Part shown: piece after piece, positions 43,734-54,020 of the stretch
Position numbering within the stretch: position 1 is the first letter of the stretch
How the letters are laid out: every line of letters begins with the position of its first letter
The notes under the pieces: model-generated
What the model was told of the DNA's origin: nothing
What the model saw: only the letters and a program-made list of their open reading frames with translations
The model's database searches: none
NCBI GenBank assembly: GCA_013407085.1
Contig: JACCGJ010020255.1
Location: 1-64,000 of the forward strand
Reading direction: 5' to 3'
Length of the DNA: 64,000 nt
Source: Atriophallophorus winterbourni
Lineage: Eukaryota; Platyhelminthes; Trematoda; Plagiorchiida; Microphallidae
Made by a program: the position numbers and the translations under genes

Positions 43734-45609
43734 GCATGCACGCAAAATATAATCAACTTAAGCTTAGTTGCCTCATTCGGCGTTATATTATGTTATCAAA
43801 TGAACGCTCCACCATATTTGAACTCATGCAATTCGATCGATATTTTGAGCGTGTTATTCATGCAAACTCGCAAAAACATAACCTTTTTAATTCCACTTGT
43901 ATACACTATGTTGATACATCCTTCAAATGTTCGGTGTGAAAAAGTTAGTATTATTGGCTGTAACATAGTTTTTATACTTTAGCACTGTTTTGAGTCACAA
44001 TATTAGTATCCGATCTGATGAAAGTTTACTTTCAGAAATTAGTAATGCAAAACGTTAAATGCAGCCATTCAGATCAACTATTCATTTTCATTTTTTTCTT
44101 TCGTGGAAATCAGATCCATTATTTGGAATGGTCATCCAATTGTTAGATGTAACCATGTTATTAACACTCGCTTCAAAATCTAAATTTGTGTTTTCCGCTT
44201 TATGTATGTTTCCAGACTTGCTGTTATTGCCACCTCATATTGAAGAACCAGTTGTGTGTTTGTGTGTACGTGCATGGAATGTGAGCAATCAATAACGTGG
44301 TTCTTCCAACAGTTATTTTGATGTATTGTAATGGAATAAATAGTTTGCCAAACGTGGCTGTCTATTGTTTATACAGTCACAAACACCATAAGCTCACCTC
44401 ATGATACTACCTAACATCCACGCGATGAACAAAATCGGGCTTCATTTCATCTATGTTTTTCCGCATTCAACAGACAGTTCGTTAATAATGTTGCTTTCAA
44501 CACAGAAACAAATTTGTATGAGTTTCGATAATCAAACATGAAATAATCTTTCCGCCATTATCATCTATCTGCTAACATGAATCTTGTTAGAAGGAAAATG
44601 TGTTCAAACGGCTTATATCCTTTTCTTTTTTTGATTATGTTCCTTTTACAAATTCGATTTAGTCGTGTGATGAACGTAAGAAATTTGTCAAACGTATATC
44701 GCTTCTATTGAGAAACACAACAGATACAACAGCAAAGGTTTTCTCTCGTCAGAAAAGTGCATAAAAATTGAAATATTTCAACCCTTTGCAAATGATATTA
44801 TTGCAATGAATTTCGGTTCAATTAATCGTGCCTAATCAGAATAGTGTTCATTTATCGAATGATATCGCTATTACTTCGAGCATGAATATCCTTTAAGGTT
44901 TATGCGTTGATTTCAATGTTTCAACATGTCATTTTGAGAGAATGACCAATTTTGAGCTTTCAAATTCTGCTTTGAAAACCCATTTTTAGGGAATCAAAAA
45001 ACATTAGCAATGTTATCGGGAGTGTTCGATGGTACACCAACAAAAGAGAACGCTCAAGCATAGATCTAGGAGTAAACTTTATGAATCCGACTGATTTCGA
45101 AGCCTGAAATTAGGTAACATTGACTTTAGTTTCTACAGACATTTTATGTTGTAATGTCTTGGGTTTCTGTTGGTGCCGTTCATCAAATTTCAATCAAGGT
45201 TGCACATCAAATCCGCATGACGGATTTTTTTTCATGTTGTTCCAAATGACAAAATATTCCGGATAAAGAGGAACAATCTATTCCGCTGCGCTCATAACGA
45301 TTGGCGACAGTTGCACACTGACGGCCTGACATGCGATTAGCTGCAGAGAGCAAGAGCTGCTGTTTCCCGGCTTACGGGTAACGCTTAAAACGCTGCATTC
45401 AAAATGAGCGATTCAGAATAAGTTCTCCCAACCTCAAGGGGCAAATTTCAAAGCCTTCATGTCTATTGTTTAAACGAATCTCTACCGCAAGTGAGGTCTT
45501 TCCAATGGTTGATGGTGCTGATGTTAACTCACCACAGAATAGGTCTTTATAAATATGAGCGATTTCATTTGTCTTGTTCAGGCTTTGGAAATCCGAAACC
45601 ATGTGATTT
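43734..45609. repeat. Unit B, distal part
   Basis: Paralogue of unit A 23,600-25,390 and unit C 49,381-51,900. Longest open frames are not shared between copies. No recognisable gene. Confidence 0.65.
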
Positions 45610-45939
45610 TTGACTCTAACATGGCTAACGTATCACACGTTATACAATATTGTTCAAGCTGTTACAACGCAAATGACACAGAATAATACTCAGATAGCTT
45701 ATTTTTACGCAAATCCAATAATCGCAACGAATAACTCGAAATTGTCTCCAACGTTTATCACTCCATTCGATTATTCCTTCAAATACGTACCAACCGGTTA
45801 TCCTCGAGCCCTTGCCGCGATGGTTCAATTTAACAAAACTGGACGTATTTTGCTTGGTACAATATTTACTAATGTTCTACTAAGTGCAGTTTTTCAGAAC
45901 TGGTTGTCATTGAAACATTTTTTGTATGACTCTTTCTAG
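45610..45939 (+). CDS. Unidentified 109-codon open frame with decayed paralogues
   Basis: Complete ATG-to-stop frame. Central part IAYFYANPIIATNNSKLSPT is matched in unit A (25,430-25,540) by IGYLYANPKISPNNSKLSPK in the corresponding frame, followed by a stop. The C-terminal part ALAAMVQFN is matched in unit C (51,887-51,915) with stops following. The C-terminus (LLGTIFTNVLLSAVF) is hydrophobic and might be one membrane segment. No domain is recognised. Retained open frame here with dying copies elsewhere suggests a coding ancestor, but selection cannot be judged by eye. Confidence 0.35.
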   Translation: MTLTWLTYHTLYNIVQAVTTQMTQNNTQIAYFYANPIIATNNSKLSPTFITPFDYSFKYVPTGYPRALAAMVQFNKTGRILLGTIFTNVLLSAVFQNWLSLKHFLYDSF

Positions 45940-47049
45940 ACCCATTGGTCACCTTACCAACATTCTAATATTTATTCAATCAGTCAGTAAATCGGTTGTG
46001 ATTCACTCTAGCCCACAGCTGGGACAGCTGCACACACAAACATAACGTTCATCAGACTTTTAGAGCTACCTTTCATTCTATTTTAACGAACGTTAATTAT
46101 TTGACTAGCATTTACAAGCTAGAGTTTGGCAATATTAGCTGCTGTGCCACACCCATTTACGCAAATTAAAATCGTGTTGTGCATGAAAACGTAGCGCTAA
46201 AACAGATGTTATATTCATGACGACGACGCTCAACATTACGTCCTAAAGAAGCAAACGAAAAACAAAATATAAAACCCGCAAATGATCATAATTATTACAA
46301 CCAGGAAGGAAATCACTTGGTCCAGTGCAATCACAACATTAAAGTAAAAATTCATCCATCAGATTAGGAAACATTTATGGCGTTTACAGCAACAACATAA
46401 CATTGAACTTGATTTCATCAATCACACAAAAGTTCGCGATATTACCATCATTAATGAAGTAAAATCAATAAAAAAATGAACATTCGACTTCATGCGCTGG
46501 AAATATCTTCACTGAAAATTAATATCACATTTTCATCAAATAATAAAACCTGTAAATTTGTACTCATAAGCAAACTATTAATCGAAATATTTTCATTCGG
46601 AGGGAGAATTTATTATGCTTTCTTTTAATTTAAACGAAGCAGAGATTATTACTATTTGCAGAATCTTCCTTGTCTTTGTAATATTTGTGTTTAACAAGCT
46701 GGAATCTAACTTATATGAGTCTTTTTACTTGATGAGTCGTTTGGGACATAATTTAAGATCTATCTACGAAACGAACAACATTTGCAGCGAGTATTCCTGA
46801 GGTATTACGCTGTTTAATATACTACTATCAACAAATTAAAAAAATCGAGAATTTATGGTTAAAAAGTCAAAACTTCAAAACACCACAATGTTAGGGTATG
46901 AATGCAAATGTGATAAATGCTAGTCGAAAATTAACAGAGTATATCGACATGTAATGATGACGAATAATGTTCTCTCTGCATGTTTAATTCTAATTTCGCT
47001 TCAAAAAAGCTAGAAAATTAGAGTCAACTACATGCTGAGGTAAAGAATT
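45940..47049. repeat. Unit B between open frame and CR1 remnant
   Basis: Paralogue of 25,700-26,555 (unit A, truncated by the pogo-type element) and 52,020-53,640 (unit C). The part equivalent to the unit C open frame 52,601-53,032 is frame-broken here near 46,230-46,470. Nothing else recognisable. Confidence 0.6.
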
Positions 47050-47470
47050 TCATTGCAATGTATGTACGGTAAAAATGACGCTGACAACCTGAAGGGTTAA
47101 TTTGGACGTGAAGAGATATGGTATGTTCAAGTAACGCTTTCTCGCCAAAATTCCAACAAGTGTTATATTGAATTTCTTCTCAGAAACACAATTATATTGG
47201 TCAGAATAACATCGCTCATTATCTTTTTTTGCTAAAGTCGCATAGAACAAGACAATCTAATATTCCGGTGTACGAAACATTGCGAAGACCCATCACTAAC
47301 TCAATTGCTCTGTGATAGATAGAACAATATGTTCTTGCATCCAATGTGCCCAGATACCTATCAAATACTTCAACGTATGGCTAAGGTAGACGTTCTTAAT
47401 ATTCGGTATCGTTAGCAGCGATAATCTTCCAAATATTCTCCGAAAGGCACCGAACAATCAAGCGTCATTG
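47050..47470 (-). pseudogene. CR1-like C-terminal remnant
   Basis: Minus strand, several frames. Readable: RRIFGRLSLLTIPNIKNVYL, then YHRAIELVMGLRNVSYT and LVLCDFSKKR, then NCVSEKKFNITLV. These follow the CR1 order 'R-IF-RI---TI-K---TYVRP-LEYA', 'RATKLV-GLRN--Y--RL--L-L--L--RRLRGDLI'. The paralogous copy is at 53,640-54,020, so insertion preceded the B/C duplication. Confidence 0.75.
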
Positions 47471-49380
47471 TGTCGTTGTGTTTTGGTGTGCATCAATTCG
47501 AAATCCATACTGATTGTACTCCATGTTCATTTATTTTGCGTTTTGCAATCAATGCAATTGCTAATCAAACAACGCTTGAGCACCAATATAATGACAATCA
47601 TCTTGTAATTTGCGTTAACGTATTTTGTTCAATTCATCGAAATAGTTCGAAAAACATTAAAAACACTTGTAATATATTTGTCTTATTGTTTTGTTCGCTC
47701 CAATTGCAAAGACCACTGAAATCGGCAGTAATAGAAGCGATTTATAGATCAGTGAATGGACTTGTTACGCAGTGATTGATAACGCTAAACGCCGGATAGT
47801 TAAACGTTTATTTCATGTCTTGCAATATAAACTTAGTCTCAACATTCTGCGATTATCAGTGTATTTACATTCGAACATTCTACATCAAACTCTGGGCTTA
47901 CATCTATGGTTTCCATATTCACCTTTCCCCTACGGCTCCGTAGTGTCGGAAAAACGCCTTAGAGCAGTGTTAAAAACGTTTAGGGACATCATGATGATTC
48001 TTTGTGCAGAGTAATTTGCTCTAGACCCTTTGGCGTGTGTTCGAGTAGACCACTGTAGTCGATGTTGATGAAGTTCGCGAATGATTTCTGCATTTAGGTC
48101 CATAGTTGTCGCCAATTGTTATATTGCTATTTACTGCTGGCCCATCTGTAGGTGGCGAAAAACTCTTCCTTAACTAAACTCGTCTATTGACTGTATAAAG
48201 CAATATCACAAATTACGTACAGTGAACGACAATTCTATTAGGCACACGGGATCGATGTTGCTTGATGCTCGATCGATACAACGTTTACTGACTACATAAT
48301 GAAACACATAAAAACTCATCAATTATAGTTCAACCCCAATTCAAACGTTTGTGTGGGCAAGCACAGCATAAGATGCAGTCTCATTCACGATGGATCTTAC
48401 AGAAAAAGCTGCCTAAATGTGCCAGTCTGGAGAAAGATTCTTGAAAGCTTAGTTGCAAATAAACATCGTTGTTAGTTGTTCGAACACTATGTAACTGTTT
48501 AATGTATAACTTCGTCTACCACCTACATGCGGTTTCAAAGCTCACTGAGCCTACTATTAATGTGTCTATCTGATGACGCAAACAACCAGAAACCTGTAGT
48601 GGAGTGTACGTTCGGTGTATGTGTGTATACATTATCTTTATTTTGTCAGTCGTCTCCCACGGCTGCTTTTGTGCCGTTCACGAGGATCAGTGAAAGAGCC
48701 TGTGATTCAGATTATTATGATTCAAACTATCATTAATCGGATGTCAAGCTTATTGTTTGCTGAATGACTAGCTCATTTATTTACTTCAATCTTATCACAC
48801 AGAGGGGCATACGAGGTCAACAGGTTTTTTTACTCGTTTACTCAAGTTTAACGGATAATCCCATTACAGACACTTAAGCTTGAGCCTTAGTTGCTCATCC
48901 TTACCTCAATTTACATATGGATATGTTCTAATGGATATTCACCGCAATATTCCAATGTAAGAATACTCACAGAAACTGTTTTTATCAACAAGCTTACACG
49001 AACATAATTAAACAATAGAAAAAAAGAGGTCCACGCAGAGAGATAAACTCATGTTTGCGAGTGCACTATTTCATACAGAATCCGCTAATCCCTATATAAG
49101 GTTCTTCTAAGCCCTGAGTGCATGCTTTTTGCATAAAATGAATCCAGTAAATATTTGTGTGACAGAAAATTCAGAAACAATCGCGAAACACAAACGGTGT
49201 ACGATAGATCAACAATGTTTTGAAAGTAAACGTTTTTAAAAGTTCAGAGTCGAAACATTAAACATGATTCTCTTTAAAATTTTGATTGCTTTTCAACAAA
49301 AACGCTGCTACTGGAGTAGTCAATGTGCCTCCAGTAACATCACAGCAGGAAGCAGCACTAACAAATTCGAATTCAAATTT
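47471..49380. repeat. Unit B tail and junction region
   Basis: 47,471-48,900 is paralogous to 54,020-56,240 of unit C (anchors 47,930-47,990 with 54,510-54,575, 48,040-48,160 with 55,420-55,520, 48,230-48,280 with 55,590-55,640, 48,470-48,610 with 55,855-56,000). 48,900-49,380 has no recognised partner or gene. Confidence 0.65.
48355..48460 (+). repeat. Isolated satellite fragment
   Basis: About 105 bp of the satellite body, including AAATGTGCCAGTCTGGAGAA and GAAAGCTTAGTTGCAAAT, outside any array. The same fragment occurs at 55,737-55,848 in unit C. Neither has box B or the ribozyme. Confidence 0.8.
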
Positions 49381-50817
49381 AAATAATTGTTACTCCGTTG
49401 CTGCACTGGATGTCTGCATTATTAATTGCGAGTGCATGTGTACCAGCCATTGTGTTTTCTACGCTTACTGCAGTGCATTTACATCTTCGCTGTCATCAAA
49501 GTATTATGCACGCAATAGATAATCAGCTCAATCTGAAACGCTTTTTTCCTGAGTTTTATCATACTATAAAACGAACGCTTCACTTTATTTATCATTATGC
49601 AATAAGATCGATATTTTTAGCGCTCATATGTGTACATTGTGTAGATAAATCATTCAAAGTTTAGATGTGAAATAAATAGTCTAATTGGTTGTTACATAGA
49701 ACAAAATATTGATTTGCATGCTTTCCCGTCATTACCACCCCACGACCGGTTTCGTGCTGTTTGCATTCATCAGGTTGGGACAGTAAGATCAGGATCCGCA
49801 TGCGCTTGAGACAAGGGAAGAATGGTAAACGAGGAGCGCTTGTATGCCACTGTTGGATAAGGCTGATACGACCAACCTGTTCAAAGCATTTGTCCAAACA
49901 CATGTTGAATGGGGTTGAACCCATAACCATGAAACAAAATATTCATTTGCATGCTTTTCCGTCATTCACACCCCACGACCGGTTTCGTGCTAATTAATTG
50001 ACAGAAAAGCATGCAAATGAATATTTCGTTTCATAATTATGGGTTTAACTCCATCTAACATGTGCTTGGACACATGCTTTGAACAGGTTGGTCGTACCAG
50101 CCTTATTCAACAATGGCATACAAGCGCTACTTGTTTACCATTTTTCCACTGTTTCGAGCACATTCGTATTATGTTCTTACTGTTCTTACCTGATGAGTAC
50201 AAACAGCACGAAACCAGTCGTGGGGTGTGAATGACGTAAAAGCATGCAAATTTAATATTTTGTTTCATGGTTATGAGCTCAACCCCATTCAACATGTGTT
50301 TGGACACATGCTTCGAACAGGTTGGTCGTATCAGCCTTATCCAACAGTGGCATACAAGCGCTTCTCGTTTACCATTCTTCCTTTGTCTCAAGCGCATGCG
50401 GATCCTGAACTCACTGTCCCAACCTGATGAGTGCAAACAGCACGAAACCGGTCGTGGGGTGTTAATGACGGAAAAGCATGCAAATCAATATTTTGTTTTA
50501 TATAGCAACCAATTATACTATTTATTTCACATCAAAACTTTGAATGATTTATCTACACAATGTACACATATAACGCGCTAAAAATATCGATCTTATTGCA
50601 TAAAAATAAATAAAGTGAAGCGTTCGTTTTATAGTATGATAAAACTCAGGAAAAAGGCGTTTCAGATTGAGCTGATTATCTATTGCGTGCATAATACTTT
50701 GATGACAGCGAAGATGTAAATGCACTGCAGTAAGAGTAGAAAACACAATGGCTGGTACACATGCACTCGCAATTAATAATGCAGACATCCAGTGCAGCAA
50801 CGGAGTAACAATTATTT
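49381..50817. repeat. Large imperfect palindrome with ~610-bp arms
   Basis: Left arm 49,381-49,991 is the inverted counterpart of 50,205-50,817, separated by about 213 bp. The outer ~320 bp of each arm is unit sequence (it contains an 88-codon open frame starting LHWMSALLIASACV, seen on plus at 49,398 and on minus at 50,825) and the inner part is the 233-bp repeat. Arms are nearly identical, so the event is recent. The unit sequence broken at 49,698 resumes at 50,985 with the same GGTTGTTACATAG tract. Confidence 0.88.
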
Positions 50818-50984
50818 CACGACCGGTTTCGTGCTGTTCGAATGACGGAAAAGCATGCGAATGAATATTTTGTTTCATGGTTATGGGTTTAACCCTATTC
50901 AACATGTGTTTGGACACATGCTTTGAACAGGTTGGTCGTACCAGCCTTATCCAACAGTGGCGTTCAATCGCTCCTTGGTTGTTA
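49699..50984. repeat. Cluster of 233-bp repeats
   Basis: Copies share GCATGC-TTTCCGTCATT, CCACGACCGGTTTCGTGCTG, CATCAGGTTGGGACAG, CACTGTTGGATAAGGCTG, CCAACCTGTTC and CAAACACATGTTGAATGGGG. Two lie in direct tandem from about 50,040 with a 233-bp step (50,040 to 50,273). One or more are inverted in the left arm (49,699-49,991), and another partial copy is at 50,818-50,975. Open frames here are products of the repeat, not genes. Old copies exist at 19,830 and 38,950. Confidence 0.82.
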
Positions 50985-52600
50985 CATAGTTTATTATTTT
51001 TCCACTGTCTCAGAAGTCACTTTATGTAATTTTGTTATCACCGCCTGAATAAATTTCACAGCCAGAAATTGGTAATGGAATCAGCAGCCATTCAATTCAA
51101 ATGTTTTATTCGGTCGTGATCCGTTACGACGTGTTGATTGGTGATCCGATTAACAGATGTAACCATGTAATTAACCATCGCTTTAAAATCTAAATTTTTA
51201 TCAACCGCTTCATCACTGTATTATAGCTTGATGATTTTACAACCCGATGATGCAAACAGTGAATAATGAGTTCTGTGATCGCGTGTACGTGTAGTGAACG
51301 TGAGCAGTCTAGTACTTAATTATCCTAACAGTTATTTTGATGTATTGGAGTGACTAGAAGAGACTGCCGAACTTGTCTGTACATTGTTTATACCCATACA
51401 ACCACATTATGCTCACCTCATTATACAACATAATATCCACGCGCTCAACAATCTCTGGCTACTTTTCATATGTTTTTTTTGCAATCAGCAGACAGTTCGA
51501 TGAAAATGTTGTTTTAAACTCAGAAACAAATTTGTCTGATTTGCTAGAATCACATGTAAAATAATCGTTCCTTGTCTATCTTCCATATGCTAGCTTGTAT
51601 TTCGCTAGACGAAAAACAAATCCATACGTCTGACTTTTCTTTTCTGTTTTGTAATTATGCTCGTTAACAAGTTTGATTTTGTCGTATTTGGTCAAAGTAG
51701 GAAATATGTCAAACGTACCTCGCTAATATTGAGAAACACAACACATACAACGGCGACGTTTTTGCACACATTAATGCATCCTCGATATAAAGCGAGTAAG
51801 ACAAGAAAATAAAATACGAAAAATATCACCTCATTATCACGCAAATCTACTCCGTTCTGTAAAAACGTGCCACCAGTTATACACGAGTGCTGGCAGCGAT
51901 GGTCCAATTTAACTAAACATGACGTATTGCACATCGTTCAATACATAATAATGTTCTTTTTAGTACATTTTTCCAGAACAGGTAATCATTGAAACATATG
52001 TCGTGCGAATCTTTCTGGACCCGAAATGTGGTTTTTTCTCAGTTGACTTCATCGCTCAGTGAATGCCTGATCGATTGAGCATCAATCAGTAAGGGTCGCG
52101 GGTAAATAATGCGATTAAAGCTTGCCGTAAAGCCATTCTGATATTCATGCAATCAGTCAGTGCACCGTTTCTGTTACGGTTGTGGTTCTCTCTAGCACAA
52201 AGTAAGGCCAGCAGCACACACAGATATAACACTCATCAGCGAATCCGCACTCCCTTTCCTTCATTCTATCGGATGGGGTTGGTCTGATGAGCACTCGAAA
52301 ACACAGCGTTTCGCACTATTCGCTTCTGTGCCGCGCGGTTTTACACAAAATAATACAGTGTTGTGAATGAAAATTCAGTACTTAAAAACAGATAAAATAG
52401 TCGTGACACTTTGGGCGTAAAAAAGATTTTACGTGACCAGAATGATATTCTTCTAACTTCGTCGTATTTTAAGTGACTCCTTGGTTTTCATTGTGATTGT
52501 AATCTCAATGTTATATCTTCATAATTGTGCCACCAATAATATACAGGTATGGGGAAAAGTTTGAGTGAATACATCTACAAATATAGAAATACAAATGTAA
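50985..52600. repeat. Unit C, proximal part
   Basis: Paralogous to 23,680-26,200 and 43,960-46,200. It carries a deletion equivalent to about 24,520-25,560 of unit A. It includes decayed sequence matching the C-terminal half of the 45,610 open frame. Nothing else recognisable. Confidence 0.72.
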
Positions 52601-53032
52601 TTGAGAGGGAACGTTAGCAGATTCAAGATCTTGTTTAGAAACAACAGATACGTTCTGTTACCGAATGTAGATCCGGCAGATGGCGTAAGAATGTACATGA
52701 TCAGTCGAGTATCACATATCGTGTGTCCTGCAAAATGTATGGTTCAACAAGAGAGTCACTGTAAAGTATCATTCAAGTATGATATCTACATGCGCTTAAC
52801 ACGTCGTTCGAAAGAGGCAAACGAAAAACAAAATATAAAACTAGTAAATGAGCATAATTATAACAATAAAAAGCAAATCCATTCGTGTATATCGATAAAA
52901 ACCTTAGAAGTCATAATTCATCCAAAATTTGAAAGCATTAAGGCGTTTAGGCAACCAGATATAAATGAAATTAATTTTATTAATAAGACAAAATATCACA
53001 ATTTAACATTATCAATTAAGTCAAATCAATAA
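52601..53032 (+). CDS. Unidentified 143-codon open frame
   Basis: Longest plus-strand open frame outside recognised transposons. N-terminal MRGNVSRFKILFRNNRY and VDPADGVRMYM are paralleled in unit A at about 26,217-26,320 (GNVSR, VDPGDSVKM) with stops. The middle KEANEKQNIK and HNY are paralleled in unit B near 46,245-46,295 with stops. The protein is basic, K/N/I-rich, with no signal peptide or known domain. In DNA this AT-rich a frame of this length could arise by chance; frame agreement with paralogues is the only support. Confidence 0.3.
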   Translation: MRGNVSRFKILFRNNRYVLLPNVDPADGVRMYMISRVSHIVCPAKCMVQQESHCKVSFKYDIYMRLTRRSKEANEKQNIKLVNEHNYNNKKQIHSCISIKTLEVIIHPKFESIKAFRQPDINEINFINKTKYHNLTLSIKSNQ

Positions 53033-53639
53033 AAAATCAACGTTTGAGTTCATGCGGTTGAAACATCTTCAATAAAGACCAATAAACCTTTACATCAAAT
53101 GATAGAAAACCGCAACTTTGTGACTACTGATGAGGAAACTATTAATCGGAATATTTTCAACCTGAGGGAACAATTTTCATGGTATCTTTTAAGTTATATT
53201 TACCAGATTTTTACTGTTTGCTAACTAAGTATGCACAATCTTTCTTGACTTTGTAATATTTGTATTCGACAAGCTCGAATCAAATTTATATTCGTTTTTC
53301 ATTTGATGTGTACTTTGGAACATGAGTAATGATCTATATAAGCATCGAACAAGATTTCCGTCGATCATTCCAAAGTGGTCACGCTGTTGCAAATACTATT
53401 GTAAAGGAATCAATGAATATAGGATACATGGTTAGAAAGTTAATACTTTAGAATAACAAAGGATAACGTTATAAATGAAAATGTGAAAAATAAAAGAAGT
53501 AAATTAACAGAGTACATCAAAATCTGTGGCTGATGAATAATCTGCTTTTACATGCTTAAGTCTAATTTCGCTCCAAAAATCGCCGGGAAAGTATAATCAA
53601 ACACGTGTTGCGATATAAAATTCCAATCGAATGTAGTAT
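53033..53639. repeat. Unit C linker
   Basis: Paralogous to 46,480-47,050 (anchors TCAACGTTTGAGTTCATG, TTTGTAATATTTGT, AAATTAACAGAGTA). No gene seen. Confidence 0.6.
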
Positions 53640-54020
53640 GTACGGTAAAATGTTCGCCAACGTAAAAGATAAGTTATGTTCATGTGTCGCTTGATCGTCA
53701 CATTTGAAACGAATGTAATATTGGATGTCTTTCGATAGACACTATTATAATGGTTTCAATAATACGCGTCAAATCCTCCTTCGGATAAAATTACGTGGAT
53801 GGTGTCTTTGAAACAGTTCGGTGTTCAGAACATTGCGAAGACCCAACACTAACTTTGTTGCTCCGTGATATTTCGTATGAAAGTGAGCATTATATTTTCG
53901 CAAGAAATGAGCCCTCACCACTACAGCATACTGCATCGTAAGGCGAACGTAGACGTTCATTATCTTTAGTATCGTTACCAGTAAAATTCTTTCAAATATT
54001 ATTTGCTGGCAAGACGATAC
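53640..54020 (-). pseudogene. CR1-like C-terminal remnant
   Basis: A 125-codon minus frame (54,146-53,769) contains IIFERILLVTILKIMNVYVR, MQYAVVVRAHFLRK and GATKLVLGLRNVLNTE, the CR1 phrases 'R-IL-VTI-KIM--YVRPHMEYA-QVW-P-LRKD' and 'RATKLV-GLRNV'. It is the best preserved of the unit-embedded remnants and the partner of 47,050-47,470. Confidence 0.82.
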
